DNA of 64,000 nt from Kuschelorhynchus macadamiae (GCA_030620095.1 JAUTXW010000212.1:1-64000); one strand, 5' to 3'; shown: positions 55,701 to 57,623, counted from the first letter of the stretch. The notes: generated by a model from the sequence alone, not told the origin. Translations and numbers: made by a program.

Positions 55701-57623
55701 AGTTTGTAGGGTAAACTTCTGCATTAGCCAAAACCGTTATTTCCTCAGCCTCCCGATTTTCTTTATTATTTTTTATCCGATAAAAAGTGGATATATTAGG
55801 TTGCCTCCTTGCTGGATATCTAAATTAAAATTAAGCAATAGTATTTCAACATACCTAAAAATTAACATTTACCTGTTAAAATACATCTCAGAAGCCGCTT
55901 CAACATTTTCATTACTTAATATAAAACAAGCTTTCTTCCATAATAATACAAATATATTTTTACACAATAAATAAATACAAAAAACTAGCGCTATATTTTA
56001 TATACACGTACAAAATTGGGAAATGTCATTTGCTTCCAAGAAAACAAAAGAAAACGGCATCGTTTTGCATGGCCTACTGCAAAATTTGGGGTGATAATTA
56101 TAAAAATTAGGATTTTTGTTGTTGTTTATTAAAATAGACTCAAAAATATATAATAGTATGCTATTATACATTTTTGAGAAGCTTTTAAAAGGACAAATCA
56201 ATTTCTGGACAAATATACAGGGTGTCCCATTTAAAAAAACACAACTTTGGATCATATCTAAAAAATAACAACTCAAATGAAAAATATGACTACGCTACTG
56301 GATCCAGCGTAAAAAACTGCATAAGCAGCAATTTTTCCCTTTGCGTTAAGTTAAAGGATAACCGAGATACGAGGGGGGTCCCAAAATGCAAAATTTTCTA
56401 TTTCGCCCTGTATCTCATAAACGAAGAAGGCTATGAAAATTTTGTTTACGGCTTCACGAGTTTCACAAAAAATTAGCTCAGGTTCGTGAAAACCGCAAGG
56501 TTCTATCTTTAAAAATAAGCGAGATACCCTGCTTTTGCAACCAAATCCGGACACCCTGTACTACCATGTGCGTATCCACCAGGTGGTCCTCCTTTTTCTA
56601 CCCGCTGCGTACTCTGTTGCTTCATCTCCGGATCACAATAATACATCCAAGTTTCATGCGCAGTAATAATGGTCTTCCATCATTTTTCGCCTTCTTCTTA
56701 AACGTGTCCAGTATTCACAAACCGCTACCCTATTCGCCTTTTGATCTAGTGTCAGTATACGCTAAATCCAGCGAGCACAGACTCTAGACATGTTTAAGTG
56801 CTTGTGTAAAAGAGTAAAAACACTTCCAACAGATATTTTAAGAATATTTGAGAGTTGTGAGATAGTCAAACGTGAATCTGTATGAATAATTACTGCTCCG
56901 ATATCGATGGTTTCCTCAGTTACAACTTTCCCTGCCATTACTAAACTCTTTATGTCATCGAAAACAAGCAGATCTTGCCATAGACAATTCCCTAAAATCC
57001 GTATTAATCATCGAAAAAGTTTACGTTGCTGATTATCCAAGAGGAACACAAAATTTGATCGCATATCTTTGTTCTTTCAATTCATCCATCACGATTCTTA
57101 GAGGCGCAGTAACAATTAATTATTAATTAATTAATCAATTAATTAACAATATCTCAACTTTAGAGCGGCGGCAAAATCAAATAAATAATGTATGACAACT
57201 GACATTTCGCAAAATGAAAGAAGCCTACTTGGATGATATTTTCTGATTTTTGGCGGTATGTAGCTCGTTGCACTGGGCCGTAAAAAACTCAGTCCTAGTC
57301 TTTGTTGAAAGGCCCTCGTAGAACAATAAACTTCGAAATTTGTAGTTGAAGTCTGATTTTATTTTAGTTTGCGCAAGATGTGGCAGAGCGGCATCATAAA
57401 GAAAATTTATAAAACCTGGGTGAGGAGTAAACCCGAATGTCTGTCCAGCAAGAGAGTTATATCGGTGAGCAGTAACGACTTATTCCTGCCCTATTTCCTG
57501 CTCGCAGTAGGGATGTTGTGTTCTATATTGATCCTGATAATGGAAGCATCCTGGAGCCGGATAAGAAAGCTAATCAAACGAATAACGTCTCGTCGAACCG
57601 TTCATATAGTTTACATTAAATAA
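1535..57623 (+). CDS. Ir75: Ionotropic receptor, IR75-type, 8-exon gene span (5' end missing)
   Basis: Exons 1535-1749, 10858-10963, 23757-23881, 29117-29296, 32174-32394, 44456-44674, 48039-48306 and 57368-57623 join in one open frame of about 529 codons. All seven introns begin GT and end AG, and phases match (2,0,2,2,1,1,2). The product is a variant glutamate-receptor-like cation channel; IR75 members act with co-receptors in sensory-neuron cilia to detect acids and related odorants (family knowledge). Seen here: an S1 lobe, M1, a pore segment ending FSQQG, M2 followed by TSSLVSSL, an S2 lobe with GDFAFHAE and FEQESICDLAEI, then M3. The last motif is what points to the IR75 clade rather than Ir8a, Ir25a or Ir76b. 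IR75 proteins are usually about 600-650 residues, so roughly 100 N-terminal residues, including the signal peptide, are missing. No stop or frameshift is seen, so the gene is probably functional. Confidence 0.88.
1750..2192. other. Intron sequence without recognised feature
   Basis: AT-rich start of receptor intron 1. No motif, repeat end or coding block was recognised. Confidence 0.6.
2633..3276 (-). pseudogene. Penelope-like GIY-YIG endonuclease end, left arm
   Basis: Mirror copy of the right-arm relic, read on the minus strand from 3276 to 2633, with the same one-base loss in an A7 run. The differences seen are few; one is a synonymous leucine codon (TTG here, TTA on the right). The shared lesion shows both arms come from one defective copy. 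Confidence 0.8.
3501..4144 (+). pseudogene. Penelope-like GIY-YIG endonuclease end, right arm
   Basis: A first frame (MHRSINLSSSEFHKSNITKI to TTLKDPTPKEK) corresponds to the region between reverse transcriptase and endonuclease. A single-base loss in an A7 run near 3800-3812 moves into the second frame: VVYCIPCECNKFNVGHTKQY, then KRSSQHKYDC, ALSQHHFQTGHIF and a C-terminal helix. C.PC...NVGHTK......R...H is the GIY-YIG core as it appears in Penelope elements. The reverse transcriptase palm is absent, so the copy is 5'-truncated and dead. Confidence 0.8.
4562..4766 (+). other. Extra segment in right palindrome arm, with hammerhead-like relic
   Basis: The left arm lacks this 205-bp stretch. Bases 4706-4735 read CTTGAAAAA, a perfect 6-bp hairpin GTGTTA-atg-TAACAC, then GAAAC. 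This is the layout of a degenerate Penelope hammerhead ribozyme (core CTGATGA, stem II, GAAA) with the core mutated. Confidence 0.4.
4798..5186 (+). pseudogene. Mariner-relative N-terminal fragment (inverted partner of 7658-8722)
   Basis: From an ATG at about 4851 the frame reads MDRLTET, a stop, IEMLIILGYGDG, then VFNIFNNKYFNRNPITKSIV, SKINKKIRQTGKVKDAVRSG. This is the N-terminal helix-turn-helix of the transposase whose rest lies inverted at 7658-8690. The fragment ends near codon 75 in unrelated sequence. Flanking CTGATATG...GTCAG...TTGTTGATTT also matches the inverted partner, so this is one arm of a long inverted repeat. Confidence 0.65.
5187..7649 (+). mobile_element. hAT transposon 1 with 8-bp target duplication
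   Basis: The left end is CAGGGGCGTG (5187) and the right end CACGTCCCTG (7649), imperfect inverted termini of the hAT type. Perfect 8-bp target duplications AAACTAAG flank it at 5179-5186 and 7650-7657. Length is 2463 bp. It sits between the two inverted pieces of a mariner relative, which it therefore invaded. Confidence 0.93.
5495..7597 (+). pseudogene. hAT transposase, ZMYM1/DUF4371-like, decayed
   Basis: An acidic start (MEDNNTDVDMQIPSTS) is followed by a TTF-type zinc-binding block with LLCWPCLLFENEKGLWNKTG and NNFHKAVKRH. The DUF4371-like core begins around 6130 (FIAIVLDETIDITNFSQLSI, VRYV) and continues AQSYDGAAVIAGQLGGLQ and VHCFAHKLNLVLSQS, which carry the catalytic aspartates and the conserved CxxH. 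The C-terminal dimerisation domain is at 7325-7597 (PSTTSSVERNFSTLKRIK). Several stops and frameshifts interrupt it (for example near 5870, 5925 and 6105), and part of the middle is missing near 6900-7320. Nuclear cut-and-paste transposase by family; inactive here. Confidence 0.85.
7658..8722 (-). pseudogene. Mariner-relative (DD41D-like) transposase, broken
   Basis: Read on the minus strand from about 8690: MDRLIETQRIEILIMLGYGD, NVQDVCNIFNDKYPNTNTI, SGRPKSATDGDKAL, then after a frame change RYWARENPHWIRENHTQ, KINVWCGIKGAKIICPFFI, GVRYLNLLR and, in another frame near 7860-7650, WGHLKNVVYKTKPSDLDNLK. The order HTH, first catalytic region, VNVWCG and YFLWGHLK tail is that of the TACAGGGTG-type mariner relatives elsewhere in the window. 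Stops and frameshifts near 8350, 8020 and 7850 disable it. Its N-terminal part recurs inverted at 4798-5186. Confidence 0.75.
8770..10325. repeat. Satellite-like tandem repeat, about three units
   Basis: A unit carrying CTTTTATTTT-TCAGTT, TCTCAGATTGT, ACTAATTCGATACCCTAGAAA and GGATGCCTGCAG recurs. The TCTCAGATTGT marker occurs near 8855, 9367 and 10020, giving periods of about 512 and 653 bp; unit 1 lacks about 140 bp present in unit 2. A partial fourth copy of the ACTAATTCGATACC segment is at 10262-10320. No coding potential is convincing. Confidence 0.85.
10326..10857. other. Intron sequence without recognised feature
   Basis: End of receptor intron 1 between the satellite array and exon b. 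It contains poly-A and poly-T runs and a short mirrored piece (cccttttactagggaagtaaaag) near 10528-10552, but nothing identifiable. Confidence 0.6.
10858..10963 (+). CDS. Ir75: IR75-type receptor, exon b (start of S1 lobe)
   Basis: Acceptor ctttaatttag, donor GTG|gtaaat; enters in phase 2 and leaves in phase 0 (106 nt). It encodes QIGKFQDEKIILDK and then RKDMTGVLVRSASVV. The last part corresponds to the first beta strand of the ligand-binding domain, where IRs carry a pattern like R..L.G..LR...VV. Small exon in a sea of repeats: satellite DNA lies 0.5 kb upstream. Confidence 0.85.
11067..11605. mobile_element. Short inverted-repeat (MITE-like) element
   Basis: The left end AAGCCTTGGTTATAGATTG (11067) is mirrored at the right (AAGCCTGGCTTATAGATTG on the opposite strand, ending 11605). 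The match continues inward through GTTTGCGTCTTGCGTCG with few mismatches, about 42 bp in all. There is no coding frame in the 540-bp body, so it is probably non-autonomous. No convincing target duplication was found and the superfamily is unknown. Confidence 0.6.
11606..13268. other. Intron sequence without recognised feature
   Basis: Part of receptor intron 2. Scattered AT-rich sequence with a GC-richer patch near 12830-12990. No repeat end, coding block or RNA gene was recognised. Confidence 0.55.
13269..15233 (+). mobile_element. DD41D-type mariner relative with long inverted ends
   Basis: TACAGGGTGGTGCAACC at 13269 is matched by its reverse complement ending at 15233, and the inverted repeat continues inward for about 125 bp (to about 13392 and 15108). 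TA dinucleotides sit at both edges. Inside are the transposase relic (13391-14266), an inverted copy of its first coding segment (about 14336-14385) and two small TACAGGGTG/CACCCTGTA modules at 14747-14816 and 15048-15114. Confidence 0.85.
13391..14266 (+). pseudogene. DD41D-type transposase with catalytic Asp lost
   Basis: The frame gives INKPVTNEDNALTVLLTVQE and an HTH block (ERTSIKRILKQHKYHAYHIE). After a frameshift near 13620 come VLFSDEATFKSNG (first Asp), WSINVWGGIIGSHVIGPYFF, FQHGGAPLH, a stop at 13996, then WIGRGGPVKWPARSPDLTPL and DFFLWGHVK. In the second motif a Gly stands where the family has Asp (HGGAP instead of a D-GAP form), and 41 positions separate it from the DFFLWG Asp. The lost Asp, the frameshift and the stop make it inactive. 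Confidence 0.85.
15243..16030 (+). pseudogene. Crypton-like tyrosine recombinase relic
   Basis: Pieces in changing frames read EVDLDLLPEKSK, then YEKFIKWCANKKINKISKEE, VLLVYF, WSEYSMINSMQVNKKNV, RPNKSKILNQDILKNF, YLLVKVATLIGVTGAYRHEK and LVCENIVEQEDVFLVKIPDS. The order of an N-terminal SAM-like helical domain (Y..F..W...) and a catalytic domain with G..G.YR..KL..L is that of Crypton/DUF3504-type tyrosine recombinases, the arginine being the first catalytic residue. The distal catalytic H..R and tyrosine are missing because the DD40D element begins at 16031. An intron or insertion probably occupies 15330-15500. Family assignment is from motif memory only. Confidence 0.5.
16777..17837 (+). pseudogene. 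DD40D transposase with three lesions
   Basis: Begins MALYSLDERLKLYDCF; a one-base shift near 16830 leads to SPGLALREYSREYPNNRVSS, then LTEEKQLEILLYFEE and an HTH ending QVNGYHPYKFLPTQ. Catalytic blocks are VLWTDEASFNKTG, QTVNVWCGIICDRII, FQQDSAPYH and WPPRSPDLNPL-DFFLWG. Forty residues separate the second and third Asp. Lesions: the frameshift at about 16830, TAA at 17452-17454 (where the 39-kb copy has Glu) and a one-base loss near 17740. It ends GGHIENFL. Inactive, but all three catalytic Asp remain. Confidence 0.87.
18764..19908 (+). CDS. DD41D Tc1/mariner-type transposase, two exons, apparently intact
   Basis: Exon 1 is 18764-18926 and exon 2 18983-19908; removing 18927-18982 (GT...AG, 56 nt) gives a 362-residue protein with no stop. 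Residues 1-55 (MGYTFSEYADMHLMYGLASC, RLYGERYPNRNIPNEKTFQR, LRETGSFGKRSTDAG across the junction) form the DUF4817 helix-turn-helix. A second HTH is near 80-120 (ISTRILAAQLHVSKSTVAEV). The catalytic core has ILFTDEAGFTKDG, SINVWAGIIG, MHDGAPPH and WPPRSPDLTPM-DFYLWG; 41 residues separate the second and third Asp. Cut-and-paste integrase in the nucleus by family. Without splicing exon 1 runs into a stop after about 70 codons, which supports the intron. It is the only unbroken transposase seen here. Confidence 0.9.
18927..18982 (+). other. Spliceosomal intron inside the DD41D transposase
   Basis: Starts gtgggc, ends aattatttttag, 56 nt, and splits a glycine codon. Joining restores ETG-SFGKRSTDAG, the conserved end of the DUF4817 domain. 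A competing donor at 18950 (AAG|gtaaca) would insert extra residues and breaks the conserved spacing. Confidence 0.8.
20873..21215. other. Flank with the left half of a fold-back repeat
   Basis: Bases about 21110-21205 are mirrored at about 23415-23500 on the other side of hAT 2 (shared AACTTTAAATTAATTGAAGC). The hAT therefore landed in the loop of a pre-existing inverted repeat. Nothing else was recognised in 20873-21110. Confidence 0.6.
21224..23373 (+). mobile_element. hAT transposon 2 with 8-bp target duplication
   Basis: Left end CGGGGGTGCTCAAAC (21224), right end GTTTGAGCACCCCTG (23373); inverted termini with consensus CAGGGGTGCTCAAAC. Perfect 8-bp duplications CCTTAATA lie at 21216-21223 and 23374-23381. 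Length is 2150 bp. Confidence 0.94.
21581..23051 (+). pseudogene. hAT transposase, GTF2IRD2/ZBED5-like, broken
   Basis: ATG at 21581 gives MSATKKSKTYHFNNDWEEDF; a frameshift near 21640 then leads to a BED-type zinc finger (CICLICRASVA ... NLERHHKTVH). It continues with the ZBED5/GTF2IRD2-like helices (FKISHILAKHQKPFEDRSVL, KEAFIEAGETLF) and the first catalytic Asp region FSSQFDESTDMTDTDQL. The frame breaks at 22217. Later fragments include TDGAPAMTGNKNG (second Asp) and the C-terminal FGSTYLCESAYFEMKIIKLK, which corresponds to the dimerisation domain. Multiple stops near 22410, 22640 and 22715 kill it. Confidence 0.85.
23757..23881 (+). CDS. Ir75: IR75-type receptor, exon c (S1 lobe)
   Basis: Acceptor cgtttatag, donor TTCAG|gtaaca; phase 0 in, phase 2 out (125 nt, 41 codons plus two). 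It begins IRYPFKTSFHEYM and ends FLGLVDIHGF. The second half matches the IR S1 helix in which the lobe reports on its ligand pocket (typical L..L...GF pattern). An alternative acceptor 5 nt downstream (attag) would break the frame, so 23757 is preferred. Confidence 0.85.
23882..24600. other. Intron sequence without recognised feature
   Basis: Start of receptor intron 3. Contains an inverted cluster of GATCGATCGGTCG near 24560 and otherwise nothing recognised. Confidence 0.55.
24700..25480 (+). pseudogene. Decayed Tc1-like transposase
   Basis: Fragments in several frames show RRFTDSALIRLEFLDRYNF, STITRRLAANQLRPH, FTEDQV, VMVLGQLWFE, SHPHVARAI, and WPPQS followed by DLNPIEHLWDTMRRRVREL. The last piece is the Tc1-family third catalytic region with Glu. 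Many stops and shifts are present. No clear terminal inverted repeats were found. Confidence 0.75.
25885..27950 (-). pseudogene. Penelope-like reverse transcriptase/GIY-YIG, broken
   Basis: On the minus strand: an N-terminal block (LLRCRDEDVVPKSLQMKHHI, 27577-27951), an RT finger block LLADKGNATVVMDKTDYVKK, FYGLPKIHKVNVPLRPIVS (26876-27274), palm motifs GAAMGSPLSPVVPNIFME and a VDDTFVI remnant (26606-26821), a thumb piece VYKKPTHTNRYLNANSHH and the GIY-YIG domain VGVYAIPCSCGDVYIGETGR (25885-26118). GSPLSP and the DD motif identify Penelope RT; C-C-YIGETGR is the endonuclease. Several frameshifts and stops separate the parts. Confidence 0.85.
27943..28733 (+). pseudogene. Penelope-like element, internally deleted inverted copy
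   Basis: Starts within the RT (SLYTNVPINDSISIISD), has frame breaks around the GSPLSP-equivalent region near 28110-28140, then a large deletion that removes the palm DD motif and joins to DDIRRSIRKYNN (28200). The GIY-YIG end is open at 28353-28733: EGVYAIPCSCGDIYIGETGR, LKEHERCIRK, SVVSEHQHSTGHVINV, HTWKPIVTPGHASVNTGRL. The endonuclease domain itself looks complete. Confidence 0.82.
28794..28826 (+). ncRNA. Hammerhead-like remnant in Penelope 3' end
   Basis: CTGAAGA (28794-28800), an imperfect hairpin with CTCG/CGA(A)G around 28803-28817, then GAAAC-GTC (28821-28828). Order and spacing follow a Penelope hammerhead, but stem III has collapsed and the sequence cannot fold into a full ribozyme. 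The inverted counterpart is at about 25789-25825. Confidence 0.35.
29117..29296 (+). CDS. Ir75: IR75-type receptor, exon d (S1 lobe, ligand-site arginine region)
   Basis: Acceptor ggcctcttcag, donor TTTAG|gtaagg; one leading base completes a serine codon from exon c, and two bases are left at the end. It encodes SYNTSLPFSWFGNKSS, then GGVAKMLWDDTVDISNCG, then LGTDRIDFYDFIMPYYKFR. The block L.TDR...YDF..PY corresponds to the S1 segment where ionotropic glutamate receptors have the ligand-binding arginine followed by the DFS.P motif. The arginine of TDR is the candidate equivalent, but this needs an alignment. An ATG at 29100 lies in the intron and is not a start: the frame has a stop just upstream and the acceptor is downstream of it. 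Confidence 0.88.
   Translation, partial: LQHKLAVFMVRQQIERGRRWSGKDVVGRYGGHQQLRRHVEATGYRQNRFLRFHYAVLQI
29297..29863. other. Intron sequence with a short GACGGACCGACA-type repeat
   Basis: Start of receptor intron 4. Bases near 29489-29520 contain short repeats of the AGGCAGACGGACCGACAGACCG type, often seen near the ends of insect LINE or SINE copies. No frame supports this further. Confidence 0.45.
29864..31867 (-). mobile_element. DD41D-type mariner relative, internally deleted
   Basis: The left end TACAGGGTTATTCACACAACC (29864) is mirrored at 31867 (TACAGGATTATTCGCGCAACC on the minus strand), and the arms match for about 500 bp. They include inner TACAGGGTGTTCCATTTA modules and a second mirrored pair near 30300-30375 and 31370-31450. 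TA dinucleotides are at both edges. Confidence 0.85.
30430..31150 (-). pseudogene. DD41D-type transposase, N-terminal half only
   Basis: Minus-strand fragments: LERMCRVFNERHPDLPAMNK, a frame change, KSVTNAEDNVINTLAYFHPN, the HTH LGISSSSVQRILSEHHMHPY, LRPGDDVRRVEFCACF, then in another frame FWTDEAKFSREGITNRRNEH and WAAENPHALRETV. The region with the second and third catalytic residues is absent, because the sequence passes directly into the inverted arm near 30430. Inactive. Confidence 0.78.
31868..32173. other. Intron sequence without recognised feature
   Basis: End of receptor intron 4 between the mariner relative and exon e. AT-rich, ending in the pyrimidine tract of the exon e acceptor. 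Confidence 0.55.
32174..32394 (+). CDS. Ir75: IR75-type receptor, exon e (end of S1, M1, pore)
   Basis: Acceptor ttatttttag, donor CAAG|gtaagg; one base in, one base out (221 nt). After SCFYFRNPGGVKPNFKEVLKPF comes a hydrophobic helix (TWFVILYVTGIVCFCIEIAY, M1), then a basic linker ERRYSN and a pore-loop segment FRSLFIVVAVFSQQG. The QQG ending is the conserved pore end of IRs. The linker between M1 and pore is short, as usual for divergent IRs. Confidence 0.92.
32395..33000. other. Intron sequence without recognised feature
   Basis: Start of receptor intron 5. It contains a purine-rich stretch (ggggaggaggaggg near 32470). Nothing else was recognised. Confidence 0.5.
33050..34430 (+). mobile_element. 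Non-LTR retrotransposon, 5'-truncated, with (GAATTT)n tail
   Basis: Starts in the RT domain: FDLTRTFDTVDKQFVSAKLD is the D-containing palm motif, LFIHNLPDYI then LYADDTTFV the YADD active site (33400-33435), followed by thumb sequence LINHTKTVAMNLRT, SCVSFLGLSMDCHLNWNIQI and VYYAFIYSAIAYNIVVWSQA. Stops near 33155 and 33351 break it. The 3' end is marked by about three and a half copies of GAATTT at 34402-34428. The order fits the CR1/Jockey group of LINEs. Confidence 0.85.
34500..34893 (+). pseudogene. Second LINE fragment, 5' part (RT thumb)
   Basis: The frame from about 34620 reads SLYYAFIYSRLNFASVVWNP, YQQRLESIQYRFLRFLSRKT, SFYGRRMISDLLMVYKLLKD and stops at the insertion of the DD35E element. 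The same frame resumes at 37154. LYYAFIYSRLNFASVVW is the conserved LINE thumb/connection block. Confidence 0.8.
35565..36669 (+). pseudogene. Tc1-like DD35E transposase, one nonsense codon
   Basis: Exon 1 is 35565-35605 (MVRFGDREMTNIIR) and exon 2 starts at 35682; the intron 35606-35681 begins gtaagt and ends tgttttag. The HTH reads LHQRGMSFRGIADIMGSTPT and the second HTH RRLHEYGLHARRRAACPL. Catalytic blocks: CMFTDECRFNMHESD, GGGITVWGGVMQNG, IDDNARPHRARVV and EWPARSPDMNII-EHVWNRM, with 35 residues between the second Asp and the Glu. TAG at 36568-36570 replaces the Trp usual at this point; the last 32 codons remain open (IPQDFIADLVNSMPNRVADV). Length otherwise normal (about 345 residues). Inactive or very recently inactivated. 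Confidence 0.9.
35606..35681 (+). other. Spliceosomal intron in the DD35E transposase
   Basis: 76 nt, GTAAGT donor, pyrimidine-rich TATGTTTTAG acceptor, splits an arginine codon. Removing it joins the start codon exon to the HTH in frame. Confidence 0.85.
37154..37480 (+). pseudogene. Second LINE fragment, 3' part
   Basis: Continuation of 34500-34893 after the DD35E insertion: IVDSNKSKSKLNFVLPITDL, RQHNTFEISLRS, then a stop at about 37260. Low complexity follows. 5' end and tail not defined. Confidence 0.7.
37481..38165. other. Intron sequence without recognised feature
   Basis: AT-rich part of receptor intron 5 with a CTAGCCTAGCTAGC patch near 37780. No coding or repeat end was recognised. 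Confidence 0.5.
38166..39230 (-). mobile_element. Second DD40D copy, truncated at both sides
   Basis: Bases 38166-38490 repeat the inner part of the arm seen at 16320-16640, including TACAGGGTGTTAAAAATGGA (38294) and ATGAACAGTTTCGATTTTAT. Bases 38490-38776 match the 3' UTR seen at 17840-18120. It lacks the outermost arm with the GGGTGGCCATTTTATGG end. The match stops near 39230 inside the transposase, so the 5' half is gone. Confidence 0.85.
38707..39226 (-). pseudogene. DD40D transposase, C-terminal half
   Basis: The minus-strand frame from 39226: VNVWCGIICDRIIGPIFFDR, RYLELLRNEIMPLINDLPAN, FQQDSALYHTVARVV, WPPRSPDLSPL-DYFLWGAHK, NASNSVRNAIRKMEAIYT. Second and third Asp are 40 apart, as in the 16.8-kb copy. 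It keeps Glu where the other copy has a stop and the base missing from the other copy near 17740. The first catalytic Asp and HTH are lost. Confidence 0.85.
39231..39596. other. Sequence between DD40D copy and Transib-like gene
   Basis: Probably the 3' flank of the Transib-like element. GTGGCACAAACAC near 39404-39416 was considered as a Transib terminus, but no partner was found. Confidence 0.4.
39597..41275 (-). pseudogene. Transib/RAG1-like transposase, one frameshift
   Basis: Minus strand, about 560 residues. Frame 1 (41275-40580): KYFPGPGRSETFFNELC, helical region, KRGCDGSAQNQYNQKF with the first candidate catalytic Asp (about 40702). One A is missing from a run at 40572-40580; the next frame gives WQNPRPGSPRFCRPI, then FAMVDGKVC (second Asp, about 40382), CYICGA (Cys pair), ILHARIRFFDSILHLSY, the PPTVHKVLLHGGEII His pair, and QLSEETAESRNKHFKKFREN with the Glu, ending at 39597. 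This order (CDG, M-DGK, CxxC, LH..I, HK.L.H..EII, SE...E..NK) parallels the RAG1 core, where Asp, Asp, zinc Cys/His pairs and Glu occur in the same order. Transib transposases are the known insect relatives. The N-terminus is probably incomplete. The frame is otherwise open, so the copy is fairly young. Confidence 0.82.
41276..42717. other. Intron sequence without recognised feature
   Basis: Part of receptor intron 5. Contains a short (TA)n at 42250-42267 and a GTCGACGTCGACG patch near 42034. It may include the unrecognised 5' end of the Transib-like element and 5' parts of the following LINE. Confidence 0.5.
42718..44205 (+). mobile_element. Non-LTR retrotransposon (CR1/Jockey-like), 5'-truncated, (TTTG)n tail
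   Basis: The open frame 42718-43632 begins ITSGVPQGSVLGPILFWLYI, has the FADDTSITRSDTT active site, thumb KTVALSYKGTLQTL, VKFLGLNINNNLKWSNHIDT, and a C-terminal LQKRAIRYLFGLNNR, ERPQHVYPTRNSRHDIYLPI and LYNNLPVHLKSIPMLPQFRK. The start lies inside the palm domain, so fingers and endonuclease are missing. The 3' end has CGGCAATAAAGCATAC then TTTG repeats (44177-44200). 304 codons without a stop suggest recent insertion. Confidence 0.9.
44206..44455. other. End of receptor intron 5
   Basis: Non-repetitive stretch before exon f. It ends in CGCTCTTTTTTTCAG, a strong pyrimidine tract and acceptor. Confidence 0.6.
44456..44674 (+). CDS. Ir75: IR75-type receptor, exon f (M2 and start of S2)
   Basis: Acceptor ctctttttttcag, donor CAGAG|gtaagc; two bases in, one out (219 nt). 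It encodes LDTIPTQLPGRIIFL, then the M2 helix (HLLICSLLLYNYYTSSLVSSL). The Y.Y..S.LVSSL gate region is the IR version of the SYTANLAAF gate of glutamate receptors. The following ISTEPEVLKTIRELLESKLKV is the first S2 helix, where the usual threonine or serine next to the ligand is expected. Confidence 0.93.
44675..45167. other. Start of receptor intron 6 without recognised feature
   Basis: Contains the GTAAGC donor of exon f and no identifiable coding or repeat end. The left end of the hAT relic that follows was not found. Confidence 0.5.
45168..46791 (+). pseudogene. hAT transposase, ZMYM1-like, internally deleted
   Basis: ATG at 45168: MADGRKRLSGLQYRKRKLET, the basic start typical of ZMYM1-like hAT proteins. 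It continues EELLKDPAYWPQVLTDNIRI, FIDEHSKSVEIREDFLGF, where a large deletion removes the first catalytic region and joins to SQGYDNGANMKDKHNCLQKK (second Asp), VPCAAHSLNLVVNDAAKC, and later the dimerisation domain (VALRIFLTMPVTVAHGERSF, KLKLIKTYLRSNMSQFRLSN). Stops fill 45960-46360. Distinct from the hATs at 5.2 and 21.2 kb. The right terminus may lie near 46960-47010 (GGGGGCGGC) but is unproven. Confidence 0.82.
46800..48038. other. Intron sequence, mostly unrecognised
   Basis: End of receptor intron 6. TACAGGATAGTTCAAAAGAA near 47490 looks like a stray mariner-relative terminus. An open frame from 47888 runs into exon g, but its first part has no IR resemblance and is intron. Confidence 0.5.
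48039..48306 (+). CDS. Ir75: IR75-type receptor, exon g (S2 lobe)
   Basis: Acceptor attttttttttag, donor ATAAG|gtaaga; two bases in, two out (268 nt). It encodes VKEDRYLDLLNETKIF, then GIKKVHRGDFAFHAESIT, then AYPIIGDTFEQESICDLAEI. The G.FAFH.E, AY..I...F and ICDL.EI blocks are the most diagnostic IR75-family signature in the window. The exon is locally GC-richer than its surroundings, as expected of constrained coding DNA. The open frame runs upstream of 48039, but that part does not resemble an IR and the acceptor sets the boundary. Confidence 0.95.
48566..48905 (+). repeat. Dispersed repeat B, copy 1
   Basis: The segment from GGAATATTGAATTCGGCTGT to GGAATACCCTGTATATT...GTTTCAAAAATATA recurs in direct orientation at 52492-52866 with small indels (copy 2 has about 60 extra bases). 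It ends in a CCCTGTATA module like those of the mariner relatives. Non-coding. Confidence 0.85.
48986..49400 (+). repeat. Direct repeat pair around a hammerhead-like motif
   Basis: ATGCCCACGATTTATATTTC through CATCTTTCACTTTTGAT (48986-49055) recurs as a near copy at 49329-49400. Between them lie (TTTG)n at 49189-49207 and the fold at 49254-49303. Two short direct repeats bracketing a hammerhead-like motif resemble the layout of retrozyme or Penelope-type non-autonomous elements, which is an inference. Confidence 0.5.
49254..49303 (+). ncRNA. Hammerhead-like motif, core imperfect
   Basis: CTGATAA (49261-49267), perfect stem II AGTCT-aata-AGACT (49268-49281), GAAA (49282-49285), palindrome ACACGTGT as a tiny stem III (49285-49292), A at the cleavage position. 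The core G8 is A and the stem I strands next to the core do not pair, so activity is doubtful. Confidence 0.45.
49590..52075 (-). mobile_element. Jockey-like LINE, nearly complete second gene
   Basis: Minus strand. The endonuclease C-terminal part is at 52071-51598 (RTLDLIFADVRISSPDLPLV, DPYHPAIEL), and the reverse transcriptase at 51583-49805. The 5' part of the endonuclease is missing. A 3' UTR of roughly 200 bp follows to about 49590. It lies between copies of repeat B within receptor intron 7. Confidence 0.85.
49805..52071 (-). pseudogene. Jockey-like endonuclease/reverse transcriptase with one frameshift
   Basis: After the endonuclease fragment, a frameshift near 51620-51640 leads to the 592-codon RT frame: IKHFWSFVRNLRRDSGMPSV linker, KRAGPDGIPTIFLKRC, LMPIFKSGDKSNIKNYRGIS (fingers), YTDISKAFDSVCHQLLLLKL, TSGVPQGSHIGPVLFLLFIN, LLYADDLKFFAPV (active site), YTDLGVIFDDKLTFNLHIDS and VCLYYSLVRSVLEYCSTIWS. 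RT domain complete with no stop from 51583 to 49805; copies target RNA onto nicked DNA by family. The 5' loss and the shift make it inactive as a unit. Confidence 0.9.
52280..53070 (+). repeat. A-B-A' repeat cluster
   Basis: A (52280-52490) and A' (52868-53070) share AATAATTTCTTCTTACTAAA, TTATTTTTGGCAAAAGTCTG and CTTCGCAACATTGCG. Between them is B copy 2 (52492-52866), which also occurs alone at 48566-48905. Unit length is about 588 bp. No coding frame. Confidence 0.85.
53071..53768. other. Intron sequence without recognised feature
   Basis: Part of receptor intron 7 between the A-B-A' cluster and the DD34D mariner. Nothing identifiable. Confidence 0.55.
54224..56560 (-). mobile_element. DD41D-type element nested in the DD34D mariner
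   Basis: TACAGGGTGTCCGGATTTGG (54224) is mirrored at 56560 and the arms run about 500 bp (to about 54720 and 56045), including inner TACAGGGTGTCCCATTT modules at 54560 and 56217. TA at both edges. Confidence 0.9.
54915..55830 (-). pseudogene. DD41D-type transposase, C-terminal damage
   Basis: Minus frame from 55731: SIGIPKTRVQEILKRHKYHP (HTH), LQPGDAERRVVFCNWFRERC, KVIWSDEAHFSNSGILNRHN (first Asp), GRFGLNVSCFILGTHIKF where VNVWCG is expected, FEGNLTANRYIEILEAAIRK, FQQDGAP (second Asp). A small deletion and a stop at about 55174 follow, then PPRSPDLSILDFFL, KDHYDNVQDLGNAIRENF and EACIEQNGNQFEQFF in a new frame. The interval between second and third Asp is shortened by the deletion, so the catalytic spacing cannot be given. 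Confidence 0.82.
57368..57623 (+). CDS. Ir75: IR75-type receptor, last exon (end of S2, M3, C-tail)
   Basis: Acceptor tttattttag; one base completes a serine codon. It encodes LRKMWQSGIIKKIYKTWV, RSKPECLSS, a linker, then the M3 helix (LFLPYFLLAVGMLCSILILI) and a cytoplasmic tail of about 25 residues rich in arginine and lysine, ending HIVYIK. A helix with G.I...Y..W followed by K..C is the standard end of IR S2. The stop TAA is at 57621-57623. The DD34D mariner ends only about 47 bp upstream of this exon. Confidence 0.93.
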